A stretch of 64,000 nt of DNA from Primulina eburnea (Eukaryota; Streptophyta; Magnoliopsida; Lamiales; Gesneriaceae), in assembly GCF_022965805.1 (NCBI RefSeq), contig NC_133114.1:2192761-2256760 (forward strand), in the 5' to 3' direction. Of the stretch, positions 24,411 through 35,990 are shown one piece after another. The position numbers and the translations under genes were made by a program. The notes below the pieces were generated by a model. The model was not told where the DNA came from, made no database searches, and saw only the letters and a program-made list of their open reading frames with translations. The stretch's first letter is position 1, and every line of letters starts with the position of its first letter.

Positions 24411-24752
24411 CTGTAAGAAAAGTTGAGAAAGCACATCATATCAACATTGGGTAGAGGAAGACCCAAAAATTTAACTATAAAAATTTGTCACAAAGTATAC
24501 CACTCAACTCCTATTAAAACTTGAACAAATTAGTGTGTCAATGCATCATGCTCGAATGAAATCTATAACTTAGACTGGAACTAAATGTATAATCTTATAT
24601 GCATCTTAATCATTAAACACAACAGATGAAAACATCTGCAACAAGGTCACCATCAATTCATAGAACAGAGTCGCATCAACCAAAAAAATTCCTTAATAAA
24701 AATCTCACGAGCTCCGACTAGATTCGGATCAATTGAAGATCAACACAAAAAA
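24411..24752 (-). other. Fused intron sequence of P4
   Basis: Reading on the minus strand, DNA of the intron after the KTLDKNL exon (including the guide sequence 'aggagttgagtggtat') joins at about 24489 to the last intron (atttttatagttaaatttt...). The intervening three exons have been deleted. No gene. Confidence 0.7.
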
Positions 24753-25219
24753 TGTCGACAACAAATAGGAAATGCATTTAATGCATTTAAATGCATTTCC
24801 TGTGGTGCATTAATTTGAATTGCAGACGAAAGGAACTCGTTTTATACGCGGTAGGATGCGTTCAGACGGAACACGTTTTTAACGCGTTTTCACACTGACA
24901 GGAAGTTCTATAAATAGAGCTTCATTTCTTCATTTCAAATCATCCCTTCTTCGAGTTTTCTCTCATCTTATAAGTATTTGAGTGCTTAGTTATATAATAT
25001 TTGTGAGGTGTTTTGTTCTCCTGTATTAAGAGAGTGTGTGTTCTCTTTGGAAACACAGTGAGTGAGTTGTACACCACAAAATATTATAGTGGAATTATTT
25101 TCATCTTGCCCGTGGTTTTTATCCTAATAATTTATAGGGGTTTTCCACGTAAATCTCGGTGTCCAGTTTATTTTTATTTTCGGGTTTTATTATCTCAAAT
25201 TCCGCACGTGGGACCAACA
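24753..25219 (+). repeat. Copia 1 5' LTR
   Basis: 467 bp, TGTCGAC...ACCAACA. TATA box TATAAATA at 24909-24916. It differs from the 447-bp 3' LTR by small indels (an extra 'atttaaatgc' near 24783, an 8-bp 'cattt' repeat difference near 24925, and the 'ttttaacgcg' stretch). Confidence 0.95.
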
Positions 25220-25221
25220 AG

Positions 25222-25234
25222 TGGTATCATAGCC
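25222..25234 (+). other. Copia 1 primer binding site
   Basis: TGGTATCATAGCC, complementary to the 3' end of initiator tRNA-Met except one mismatch (TGGTATCAGAGC is usual), two bases after the 5' LTR. Confidence 0.85.
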
Positions 25235-25373
25235 TTGGTTTAAAATTATTTAAAATTCTGAGTATGCTCTGTGGTTGCAGCCTAGACTGATCTTCCACAT
25301 CAGAAAAGAGTTTTTGAGATTTTTATTTAAGGCGGGATTATTTTGTCCGGTCTACTAAAATTGTTTAGGCATA

Positions 25374-26204
25374 ATGGCGGGAAGGTACGAAATAGCAAAG
25401 TTCAATGGAAGCAATTTTATGCTGTGGAAAATAAAGATACAAGCAGTTTTAAGAAATGAAAATTGATTGGCGGCTATTGGAGATAGACCGGTGGAGATTA
25501 CAGATGATGGAAAGTGGAACGAGATGAATGATAATGATGTTGCCAATTTACACTTGGCTATAGCTGACGAAGTTTTGTCAAGTATCTATGGGATAAAAAC
25601 AGCCAAAGTTATCTGGGATACTCTGAAAAAGATGTACGAGGTCAAGTCGCTACACAACATGATTTTCCTAAAGAGAAGGCTTTATACTCTTCGGATGGCG
25701 GAATCTTCATCGATGACCGACCATATCAACACACTAAATACTCTATTTGCCCAACTCACTTCCATGGGGCATAAAATAGGGGAAAATAAACGTGCGGAGC
25801 TTCTACTTCAAAGTCTACAAGATTCATATGATCAACTTATCATCAACATTACCAATGATATTCTTATGGGCTTTCTAAGATTCGACGATGTCTTAACTGC
25901 GGTTCTTGGAGAAGAAAGCCGGCGCAAGAATAAGGAAGATAGGTTGGTAACTTCGAAGCAGTCAGAGGTTTTGCCGATGATAAGAAGAATATTTATGGAC
26001 CTTGACTCCAGTGGGAGCCAAAGACGAGGTAGATCAAAGTCGAGAAGTAAGAAGAAAAATATTTACTGCTTTAAATGTGGCGGTAAAGGGCACTTCAAGA
26101 AAGAGTGTAATATTATTCAGCGAAGCAGCAACTGTTGCTGCTTGGGTTGGTATTTCAGGCAATGTGGCCAGTATTTCAGGCCTGAAGTCGAAAAAATATT
26201 TTGA
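25374..26204 (+). pseudogene. Copia 1 gag (two lesions)
   Basis: Starts ATGGCGGGAAGG; the N-terminus MAGRYEIAKFNGSNFMLWK is typical of copia gag. The UBN2-type domain covers most of the middle, and a CCHC zinc knuckle (CFKCGGKGHFKKEC) lies near 26066-26107. Gag forms the virus-like particle and the knuckle binds RNA. A TGA stop at 25464-25466 truncates it after 30 codons. A 200-bp repeat-rich insertion (26111-26310) downstream of the knuckle shifts the frame before protease. The insertion is bounded by a direct repeat of tattattcagcgaagcagc and contains degenerate copies of gcaatgtggccagtatttca. Confidence 0.9.
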
Positions 26205-26310
26205 GGCAATGTGGCCGGTATTTCAGGCAATGTGGCCTGAAGTCGAAAAAATATTTTGAGTATCGATAAAAGCTCTCAGGAAATGTGGCCAGTATTTCAG
26301 GCAGTGGTGA

Positions 26311-27517
26311 AATATTATTCAGCGAAGCAGCAACTGTTGCAGAAGGCAGACACAAATTTTGTGATACATGGATTATGGATTCGGGAGCGACGTGGCACAT
26401 AACATCTCGGAGAGAATGGTTTGATCATTATGAACCAGTCTCAGGAGGATCTGTATTCATGGGAAATGACTATGTCTTGGAAATCGCTTGGGTTGGTACT
26501 ATCAAAATTAAAATGTTTGATGGCACCATTCGTACCATACATGAGGTACGACATGTGAAAGGACTGATGAAAAATCTTTTGTCCTTGGGGCAATTGGATG
26601 ACATCGGGTGCAAAACTCGTATCGAGAACGGGATCATGAAAATTGTGAAAGGCGCGCTTGTGGTTATGAAGGCGGAAAAGGTTGCTGCAAATCTGTATGT
26701 ACTTTTGGGAGAAACACACAAAGAGGCGGAGCTAGCTGTTGCATCAATTGGTTCAGGAGAAGAATTAACAGTGTTATGGCATAGAAAGCTCGGGCATATG
26801 TCAGAACGAGGGTTGAAAATTCTCTCAGAACGGAAGCTGCTGCCGGGACTTACAAAAGTGTCACTACCCTTTTGTGAGCATTGTGTTACCAGTAAACAAC
26901 ACAGATTAAAGTTTGGCACTTATACTGCCAGGAGCAAAAGCATATTGGAGCTGATTCATTCGGATGTTTTGCAAGCACCGGTTGTATCCCTAGGAGGAGT
27001 GAGATACTTTGTCTCGTTCATTGATGATTTCTCTAGGAGACGTTGGGTGTATCCAATCAAGAAGAAATCAGATGTTTTCCAGATCTTCAAAGATTTCAAA
27101 GCGCAGGTTGAACTTGATTCTGAAAAGAAAATCAAGTATCTGAGGACTGACAATGGAGAAGAATATACCAGTGACGAGTTTGATGCATTTTGTCAACACG
27201 AGGGCATCAAGAGACAGTTCACGACGGCTTACACACCTCAACAGAATGGAATGGGGGACCGGATGAACAGGACCTTGTTGGACAGAACAAGAGCTATGTT
27301 GAGGACTGCGGGTCTAGAAAAATCATTTTTGGCGGAAGCAGTCAAAACCGCTTGTTATATTATCAATATTTCTCCTTCAGTGGCGATTGATCTGAAGACT
27401 TCGATGGAGATGTGGATCGGGAAGCCGATAGATTATTCTCATTTGCATACATTTGGAAGTTTGGTGTACGTTCTGTACAATGAGTAAGAAAGATCAAAGT
27501 TGGATTCGAAATCCAAA
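26311..27517 (+). pseudogene. Copia 1 protease and integrase
   Basis: The protease active-site motif DSGA lies at about 26375. It is followed by the GAG-pre-integrase domain (LWHRKLGHMSERG; CEHC) and the integrase core with HSDV, DDFSR and RTDNGEEY. The third catalytic position of the D,D(35)E triad, normally Glu in the family's AERMNRTL motif, reads Asp here (GDRMNRTL, about 27254-27277). A TAA stop interrupts at 27485-27487 (after VLYNE), followed within about 30 bp by a frameshift near 27517. The domain order before RT is diagnostic of copia. Confidence 0.92.
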
Positions 27518-27528
27518 AATGTATCTTC

Positions 27529-29414
27529 TTGGGTTATGCTGATGGAGTAAAGGGGTTTCGCTCGTGGGATCCTACTGTTCACAAGCTTGTCATCAACAGG
27601 GATGTTATCTTCGAGGAAGATAAAGTAAAGGGAGACAAAGGCACATTGAATTCAGAAACTACTATATTTCAGGTGAAAAATAAGACGGACGAATGTCAGG
27701 TTTCTTGTGAAGCAGTACCAGAGCACGAAGAACAAGAGCATGTTGAGTCTGAGGTTTCCAATGTGAGGCAGTCAACTCGAGACAGAAGACCTCCAGGTTG
27801 GCTTTCAGATTATGTCACTGAAATCAACATTGCATATTGTCTATTATCAGAGGATGGTGAGCCATCTAGTTTCCACGAGGCTACTCAAAGCTCGGATGTA
27901 TCCCTTTGGATGATAGCAATGCAAGAAGAGTTGGAGGCATTAGACAGGAATAAAACTTGGGATCTTGTTACATTACCACGAGGGAGGAAATCCATTGATA
28001 ACAGATGGGTCTATAAGATCAAGCGAGATGACAATAACCAAGTGAAGCGGTATCGTGCTAAATTAGTGGTAAAAAGGTATGCTCAGAAAGAAGACATTGA
28101 CTTCAATGAGATATTTTCCCCTATGATTCGGCTTACAACAGTCAGAGTGGTGTTGGCATTATGTGCGGTGTTTGACCTACATCTAGAACAGCTAGATGTG
28201 AAAACGGCATTTTTTCATGGAGATCTTGAAGAAGAAATCTATATGCTCCAGCCAGAAGGTTTTGCAGAAATAGGCAAAGAGAACTTGGTTTGCAGGTTGA
28301 AGAAATCTCTGTATGGTCTCAAACAGACGCCAAGGTGTTGGTACAAGAGATTTGATTCCTATATCATGAGCCTGGATACAACAGACTGAGTGCAGACCCC
28401 TGTACGTATTTCAAGAGGTCTGGTGATGATTATATCATTTTGCTGTTGTATATGGACGACATGTTGGTAGCAGGCCCCAACAAAGATCAGGTCCAAGGAT
28501 TGAAGGCACAGTTGGCTAGGGAATTTGATATGAAGGACTTGAAACCAGCAAACAAGATTCTAGGGATGCAAGTTCACCGAGATATAAGTAACAGAAAGAT
28601 TTGGCTTTTACAGAGAAATTATTTGAAGAAAATCTTGCAACGCTTCAAAATGCAAGACAGTAAGCCAATTTCGACCCCTCTTCCTGTTAACTTCAAGTTA
28701 TCCTCCGAGATATGTCCTAGAAGTGAAGCAGAGAGGATGGAGATGTCTCGAGTACCATATGCATCAGCATTGGGAAGTTTGATGTTCGCCATGATCTGTA
28801 CAAGACCGGACATTGCTCAAGCAGTGGGAGCAGTTAGTCGGTATATGGCGAATCCTGGAAGAGAGCATTTGAGAACTGTTAAGAGGATCCTTAGATACAT
28901 TAAGGGTACCTCAAATGCTGCATTATGTTATGGAGGATCAGATTTTACACTCAGTGGCTATGTCGATTCAGATCATGCAGGTGATCCTGATAAAAGGAAA
29001 TCTACTACTTGTTATGGGTTTACGCTTGCAGGAGGAGCAGTCAGATGTGTTTCAAAACTGCAAACATTTGTGGCGTTATCTACAATGGAGGCAAAATAGA
29101 TAGCAGCTACTCAAGCTTGCAAGGAGGCCATATGGATTAAAAGGTTATTGGAGGAGATCGGACACAAACAAGAGAATGTTTCTTTGTTTTGTGACAGTCA
29201 GAGTGCCTTGCACATTGCAAGGAATCCGGCCTTTCATTCCAGGACGAAACACATTGGAGTACAATTTCACTTTGTGCGGGAAGTAGTAGAAGAAGGAAGC
29301 GTGGATATGCAGAAGATCCATACGAAGGATAACATAGCTGATTTTCTGACCAAGCCAGTGAACACTGATAAGTTTGAGTGGTATAAATTCTCAAGTGGCC
29401 TAGCAGAAACGTAA
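27529..29414 (+). pseudogene. Copia 1 reverse transcriptase and RNase H
   Basis: From FLGYADGVKGF onward: RVT_2-type RT with SLWMIAMQEELEAL, DVKTAFFHGDLEEEIYM, LKKSLYGLKQTPRCWY, and the catalytic YMDDM at about 28449-28463. A 1-bp deletion near 28373 (agcctggatac) puts a TGA at 28387-28389 and shifts the frame; the frame resumes before YMDDM. RNase H follows ([47 protein letters not shown]). Within it, TAG at 29097-29099 replaces the Tyr codon of the usual EAEY motif. The frame ends at 29412-29414. These enzymes make and trim the cDNA in the particle. Confidence 0.92.
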
Positions 29415-29478
29415 GCAGCAGGGAAAGGCAAGGTTGAAAGGATGTGTGGAGATGTGTTTGATTCTCAATCAAATCTCC

Positions 29479-29490
29479 AAGTGGGAGAAA
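29479..29490 (+). other. Copia 1 polypurine tract
   Basis: AAGTGGGAGAAA immediately before the 3' LTR; primes plus-strand cDNA. Confidence 0.8.
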
Positions 29491-29937
29491 TGTCGACAAC
29501 AAATAGGAAATGCATTTAATGCATTTCCTGTGGTGCATTAATTTGAATTGCAGACGAATGGAACTCGTTTTATACGCGGTAGGATGCGTTCAGACGGAAC
29601 ACGTTTTTTTGTTTTCACACTGACAGGAAGTTCTATAAATAGAGCTTCATTTCAAATCATCCCTTCTTCGAATTTTCTCTCATCTTATAAGCATTTGAGT
29701 GCTTAGTTATATAATATTTGTGAGGTGTTTTGTTCTCCTGTATTAAGAGAGTGTGTGTTCTCTTTGGAAACACAGTGAGTGAGTTGTACACCACAAAATA
29801 TTATAGTGGAATTCTTTTCATCTTGCCCGTGGTTTTTACCCTAATAATTTTTAAGGGTTTTCCACGTAAATCTCGGTGTCCAGTTTATTCTTTATTTTCG
29901 AGTTTTATTATCTCAAATTCCGCACGTGAGACCAACA
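29491..29937 (+). repeat. Copia 1 3' LTR
   Basis: 447 bp, TGTCGAC...ACCAACA, followed by AAAAA target-site duplication. Confidence 0.95.
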
Positions 29938-30031
29938 AAAAAGAAAGAACTTTACATCGCTGCCCCCTTTCCGTAACAAAACTAAAAAATATATACTGTA
30001 AAACGAAAAGATTTAGATAAGGGCAACAAAC

Positions 30032-30266
30032 CCAAGTTCTTGTCTAGGGTCTTGGAGAACTGATGAATCGGCGACGGAACCTTCAATCGCTGCTTCAAAA
30101 TCATCTTCTTCCGTTGAATCCGCACCACTAGAGGCCATTTCACGTATCTATGAAGATCCTTCTTCGGTGGTAAAGCTCCTCCTATTCCAAATTTCTTAGG
30201 ACGTTTCTCGAAATTCTCGGCCTTTTTCTTGGCAGCAGGAGGAAGCTTCACGCCTTTCTTGGGAGC
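30032..30266 (-). pseudogene. RPL7A: RPL7A pseudogene P4, N-terminal exon (inverted copy)
   Basis: The minus strand encodes [17 protein letters not shown] then [19 protein letters not shown] to [11 protein letters not shown], ending in the same donor context as P1 and P5. Relative to P5 an in-frame 15-bp piece (the KVVNPL region) is missing. No start codon exon is found: the upstream sequence (30267-30345) instead resembles the foldback arm at about 6830-6900. With 24279-24410 it forms one inverted, internally deleted copy split by copia 1. Confidence 0.88.
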
Positions 30267-30345
30267 AGCAACTGCGATTAAACCGTTTTTTATGGAACAT
30301 TGATGGCTTCTACTTGGACCCAATCTTCCTGAACTTTCCTAAAAA

Positions 30346-30790
30346 ACGAAAAACAGATTCTCTTTTTAAAAAACAAAAAGTATTATATTTAAATTAGTGA
30401 AAAATTATCTTATCAAAATTTTAAAAACAAATTATCTTTTTTAAAAAAATCAAAAAATTATATCTATACTATATCTATCTATCTACATATAGGAAAGCAT
30501 GAATAATTTGAAATGGGCCTATTTTGGTACGGTTCCCGGTTAAAAACATACACGCGTCATGGCCTCTCTCTTCCACCACAACACAGCACAGAACGAGTTT
30601 TTGTATGGTTGCTGGTTAAAAACATACACGCGTCATGGCCTCTCTCTTCCACCACAACACAGCACAGCACAGAACGCGGACACAACATGTGGGGACCCGG
30701 ACGCTAATCATATTCTTAATCATCATTGGGACAACTTAAGAAATTATCATAAACATGGTCTAATTTTTTTCTTTTTTAAAATACAATTTT
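30346..30790. other. AT-rich intergenic with 76-bp tandem duplication
   Basis: 30346-30480 resembles the arm of the 6694-7204 foldback, then low-complexity AT. At 30538-30613 a 76-bp unit (ggttaaaaacatacacgcgt...) is duplicated at 30614-30680, with a small cagcacagcaca expansion in the second copy. No gene. Confidence 0.7.
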
Positions 30791-32162
30791 GAATGCGGAA
30801 CGTAATGGAATACATTCTAATGTACATGTCAGTATTAAAGTACAAGTCTTGTACTATATACAATCATTCAAACTAAGGTTTAACAACTAAATATCAAGCG
30901 TCCAAACCCTATCTCTAATCAAGTCCGTAGTCTCCACTCTAATCACGATCTTTATTTATCTCCTCGACCCCGATCCTGTCCCACCTGTTGCCATGCACAC
31001 ATACAAACACGACAACAGCCGGATAACTCCGGTGAGAATAAAATCCCAGTATAAATAATGTAAACAAGCAGTCATATAAAAACATATATAAAAGCATGAA
31101 ACACATATCAATAACATGTATCAAATCTGAAAAACATGTATCAATACAAACTCTGAATCACACTCTGTGACTCCTAGACTCTGACTCGACTCATCCTAAT
31201 CTAGGGATCCCGATTTGACTAAGAACGCAACGTTCTCCCATCTACTTTATCCCAGCTAGATGGTGGTACATTCTTAGTCCCAGACTTTGGTTGTCTATAT
31301 CGAATATCTGCAATAGGAGTCGGTCTTCTCCTCAGTCTATCGATATATATCCAAAAGTCTAGTGACTTGGCGGTTCTGCCATGGCGGTTCTGCCAAAGAC
31401 TAGGCAGATCTGCCCAACTCTAAAACATGCTTTGTTATAAATCAATAGAGTAAGCATATCAATATCAAGCATTGCAAATATCAAATGCAAGAATCGGTCA
31501 GTATGTGATTTTGTGAAACTCAAGTCAAATCTAACTCGAGTTGTGCAATCTCGAATCAACATTTATTTATATCTTTCTTTATATTGCAATTATGATGTCG
31601 TTCCTGTCTGGAATTCAAAGTCTGTCAACCCTCAATCTGGCAATGACAATATCAATAGTACCATTTCAATATACTGCTCAAATCAATACCAATCTGATTA
31701 ATCTGGATTTAATTCAAATCAACGGCATAACCGCACAATCCCGATATCCCGGTCAATACAATCTCAACAGATATTATCCATAACCAATATCCAATACAAT
31801 CTGTAATTAATCAATAATCCAAATCTGTCTGATAACAATCGATACACTCTGAAAACTCATAACAATTCCATAATCAATCTATTTCTCAATCTGACTTCGA
31901 TTCTACGATGTCTAATATGTCAAGAACACTATATATGAATCATATCCGATTCCAACAATACCATAATTTCGGAACATATCAAAACCTAACAAAACTTACG
32001 TCCAGTTGTAGCCTGCGTCGATAGGAAAACAGTACTGCAGTCGGATTTAAAATCAGACGGAGGGATCGAAATCTAAAGGCGTAAGAATTCTTCAATTCTT
32101 TCTCGGTTCCTTTCTCTGTTTCCTCTTTCTTTTTCCTTTCACTTATGAAGAAAGAAGGTAAC

Positions 32163-32197
<35 letters not shown>
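32163..32197. repeat. (TA)n microsatellite
   Basis: About 17 uninterrupted TA dinucleotides. Confidence 0.95.
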
Positions 32198-32201
<4 letters not shown>

Positions 32202-32244
32202 CCATGCATGAATAAAAACCGTGGCATGATTCTTCAAGCAACAC

Positions 32245-32425
32245 GTCTCGCGCTTCGGGGACATAAAGTTCCGCCCGGGTGCGGAACTCTCGGCCTTTGC
32301 ACTCTATTCAATCGCGCTCGGGCGGATAAAAATTTCCGCCCGGGCGCAAAACTTTCTGCCCTCATGCATGAAGCAATGGCGCTCGGGCGGTCAAAGACTT
32401 CCGCCCGGGCGCCAACCCTTCGATC
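32245..32425. repeat. GC-rich palindromic repeats, three units
   Basis: CGCTCGGGCGG and its near complement CCGCCCGGGCGC alternate about every 60 bp, separated by short aaa/ttt-rich spacers. The first unit is degenerate (gcgcttcgggg...ccgcccgggtgc). Each pair can form a stem. They stand out strongly against the AT-rich surroundings. Confidence 0.8.
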
Positions 32426-32545
32426 CAAATTTGTATAATTCCCTATGCTTTGCCAAAATCTAATCTCGGAATGGCCCGATTATAATCACATCAGTTCATA
32501 ATCAATAATCTCAGATTAACAGAATCAAAATCTCGGCCATTACAC

Positions 32546-34269
32546 AACACGTGTGATGGGCTCCTCTCCACGGCGACAGAAAACAGTGGGCAACAATGAG
32601 TGTCTCCTTCGTTCTTCGCTTATCTGGTTTGCTCTTGTGAACTTTTGTTCGAAGTTTTTGGTTTCTTCTCTCCGGTTTGCTCTTGTCTTGCTTTTGTTTG
32701 GAGTTTCTGATCTTTGCTCTCCACCACGGCAGCGAACAAAGGGCGGAAAATAGTGTTTGCTTGCTCTGTTCTCTACTTCCATATTCTTGCAGCTCTTTCG
32801 TTCACAAACCGGTGTTCCCCCTTCTTGTCGTAGGAAAGCTTCTACTGTGTAAGTTTTTCCCCACTTGTTTTTGTTCTGCTTTTTTCTATTTTTTTTACAT
32901 TTTTGCGTATGTTCATTTTTTGATTTTGTTTGAAGTTTCCGACTTCTTGAGGTTATTTGTTTTTGCTGAGTTAGTTATTTCTCTTGTTTTCGTTTTGTTG
33001 AGTGATTTACATGTTTGATTAATTTACATATTTGCATATGCTCATACTAATGAATTCGATTTGTATCTCTGTACATATAAGAGATGGGTGATGGGTTTAA
33101 GGCTAAAACGTGATGGTAGCTCAAGTTGAAGTGTTGAACTAAACAAGGCTTAGGACTTAGGAGTGTTAGTTGACACTAGAAATTTTTCCGTGTTCAGCAG
33201 GATTTTTCCTTGAGTTGTGCTGCTCAAATTTGTCTGGTAAAACGCTTCTCACTGTTTAGAATTTAAGAAAGAAGTGTAAGCTCATGGTATTTGACCGCAT
33301 TTTTTTTTTGTAAGAAACTATATCACATTGACATCTTTAAATTATACACTGAAAATTTTGTTCTTAATTATTAAGTAGTTCCAACATGTGATAGGTTTGT
33401 TTTTTCATTGAAAATGTTTATGATGTGCCCTGCAAAGCTGATGTGGGTAAGGCACTTTGCATGCTTGATGCTCATGCTTTAGCGTGAAACCTTTGGGGTT
33501 TTGCTTGATTAAGTGTTGTTTTTATCTACTTTCTTCTAATAATTTGATCAAATGATGGCTAAACAGTTCTATTTACGCATTCTTTGAGATTTGTTTACTT
33601 TTCTGTATTTGCATTATGCACTGGAAAATGAACGGGCTTGTGGCTTGTGGAATAGGCGGCTGAGTTCAATAATAGTGCATTAAATTTGTGCACGAGGAAA
33701 AGGATTAAAAAGGGTTTTTCCTCTCTCTCTCTGCACTTAATGTTTGGTATTCCTTTTCTTGTTTGGTGCTCTGCTCTTACCCTTTTTCTTAATTGAGTAA
33801 TTGCTTTGCCAACAGAATCATTTGATAAGTTTTAAGCTTAACTACTCCACCATTTTTGTAAAAGAACACACACACACATTTGCCTTGACTCAAAACCAAG
33901 ACACATGTTTTGGCAAACCCACAGCTATATCAATGGGTTGTTTGGTTTGTGGCTACTCCAACTTGCTTCGTAATTCCCCTGTATTCCAGTTTTATTCTAC
34001 TTTTTATTCATTAAGACACCAGACATTTTACGGTAGCAAGTCATGTGTATTTTTGTGCATCATCTTGTGCCACTATGTCGTGCGAGTATTTCGATGCACT
34101 GTGGTTTATAATGGATCCACTGATTACCGATTTTCTATCAGATCACATGAAAAGATTATGTGCAGGTTGAACTTTGAATGCTCAGTGAGTATAAAAAAAA
34201 CTCGTTATATTATTCCCTAATTTTCAACAAATGGTTATTTTTATGTGTGAAAATTTTATATCAGTGATT
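32546..34269. other. No gene recognised
   Basis: T-rich, intron- or UTR-like sequence with (CT)n near 33721 and (AC)n near 33868. It lies upstream of the SMO1 exons in the same orientation and might include degraded upstream introns of that gene, but I could not align any earlier exon. Confidence 0.4.
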
Positions 34270-34274
34270 GATGT

Positions 34275-34699
34275 TGTCGGCAATCATTTAAGTTGAGGGG
34301 GACCAATTAAAAAAACGAAAAAAAACGTGGGTGATGCAGAAGGAAATTTCGTTTTGTTTTCAGAAGACGCGTTTTTAACGCGTCTTCACACTGACAGAAG
34401 GCTCTATAAATAGAGCTCCCCTCTTCATTCTGAAATCATCCATTCTTCGAGTTTTCTCTCATCTTATAAGCATTTGAGTGCTTAGTTCTATAATATTTGT
34501 GAGGTGTTTTGTTCTCCTGTATTAAGAGAGTGTGTGTTCTTTGGAAACACAGTGAGAAATATTATAGTGGAAATTCTTTTCATCTTGCCCGTGGTTTTTA
34601 CCCTAATAATTTTTAGGGGTTTTCCACGTAAATCTCGGTGTCCAGTTTATTCTTTATTTTCGGGTTTTATTATCTCAAATTCCGCACGTGGGACCAACA
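34275..34699 (+). mobile_element. Solo LTR of the copia 1 family
   Basis: 425 bp, TGTCGG...ACCAACA, with the same TATA region (ctctataaatagagc, about 34403) and the same 3' half as the copia 1 LTRs. It is flanked by a perfect 5-bp duplication GATGT (34270-34274, 34700-34704). This is the product expected from LTR-LTR recombination of a full element. It is diverged from copia 1 (missing and altered U3). Confidence 0.93.
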
Positions 34700-34704
34700 G
34701 ATGT

Positions 34705-35990
34705 GTGAATATGTAAGTGGATCAGCATGGCAACCTTTATTGTACGTAAATTGACATTAAGTACTCCTAGGAAGATAGTGACAAATAAAGCAATGCAAGC
34801 AGTGTGTATTTTTAATGATTTAAAAGTAAAACTTCGGGAAAAAGGCATGCCGCTTCCAAAATCATGCAATCATTATTTTTTATTTAGGCTATAATGTCAT
34901 GATCTTACCTTTGAAAGTGCACCAAGGAAAGCCATAAATCAATTAATTATGTTGGAGAAGGTGGAAATGGAACTGTAGATGTAATGGACAGAGGACATTT
35001 ACTTGAAATAATAAAAAAGTGAAACTGGTGTAAGCCTAGCAAAAAAGTGAAATTAGTTCAGCTTTACTTCATAATCTGATGTTGGTACTTTGGAATGTGC
35101 TTATCGTAGACTGTTTTTGGAAGCAGTTAAAAGACTATTTGGATTTTGTTTAATACTGTAAATGAGCTAGCTTACTTCGACAAGTATTTATGCATAGTAA
35201 ATGAAGAGTTACATTGGCTAAAATATAGTCAAAAAAGGAATTTACAATCATCCACTAACTAAAATGTATAGAGATATAGCTACATGTTGAAAAATGTATA
35301 GAGATCTAGCTACAATTTTGAACATGTCTTCCACATGCATGAACTAATATCGCCATCAACATAAATCTGAAGATAACAAAACGGCAGGAAATGCATTTTG
35401 ATGACAAGAGTCCATTAAACTTGGTCTTAAATTGTGTGTCTTATGTATCGCGGTACCTCTCCAGTTTCATGTTAGATACTCTTTTCTTACATCTTTTCTA
35501 TTTTTTTTATCACGTATAACATGGATGACTTAGTTTGCAGCGGTTGTCTATGCTTAAAAGTTTTCTGCCATCTGATTTTGATTTTAGATCCTGAAAACTT
35601 AAACTTCCCATATTTAAGCTGTCAAACCATTACTCTCAAATAACGTGTGCAGAATCCAAAAATGTTTGACGGTTAAATACTGTAGTTTGAACATAGTTTA
35701 GTTTATATAATGTGATAATTAATCAGTAGTAATGGCTCTGATTGTAGCAAATTTTACATTTGTAAATAAAATACATGTACGAGGAGCAAAGCTTGTGTTT
35801 CAATGAAGAAAATAACATCTATCCATGTATTCGAGATGATACTAATTTTGATATTTGTTGCATTTGCTCACGGATATGCAACATGTTTCTTCTACCTTCT
35901 TTGTCCCTAAACACATTTTATTCAAGTCAAATTGTTAACAAGAAGTGATAGCAATTCCATTGTGAATAATATTTTTTGACAATCATTTAG
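34705..35990. other. No gene recognised, probable intron/flank of SMO1 pseudogene
   Basis: AT-rich, no conserved frame. It ends in a T-rich tract and 'atttag' directly before the SMO1 exon, so its 3' part behaves like an intron. Confidence 0.4.

Larger units (their letters stand above)
24753..29937 (+). mobile_element. Ty1/copia retrotransposon, copia 1, complete but mutated
   Basis: 5185-bp element with two LTRs, a tRNA-Met-type primer binding site, gag, protease, integrase, reverse transcriptase, RNase H and a polypurine tract, in copia order (integrase before RT). Flanking AAAAA is duplicated (24748-24752 and 29938-29942). The target was the intron of inverted RPL7A copy P4: the uninterrupted sequence is seen at about 7535-7560. 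The reading frame is broken by at least three stops or frameshifts, so it is non-autonomous now. It is not of the Sirevirus type; a Tork/Tnt1-like lineage is a tentative guess. Confidence 0.96.
30791..32545 (-). repeat. LTR-like block, minus orientation (probable gypsy LTR)
   Basis: On the minus strand it begins near 32543 with TGTAATGGCCGAGA, a TG-type LTR start. It has no coding capacity. It includes GC-rich palindromic repeats (32240-32430), a (TA)n tract and long AT/CA-rich sequence to about 30791. The distal end and target-site duplication are not certain. Confidence 0.45.

Noticed and set aside
32208..32438. GC-rich open frames on both strands
   Set aside because: Coding appearance comes from palindromic GC repeats; no family resemblance and both strands are open.
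32546..34220. A host gene 5' end with several long frames
   Set aside because: Frames are T-rich and low-complexity, none matches a family, and no upstream SMO1 exon could be aligned.
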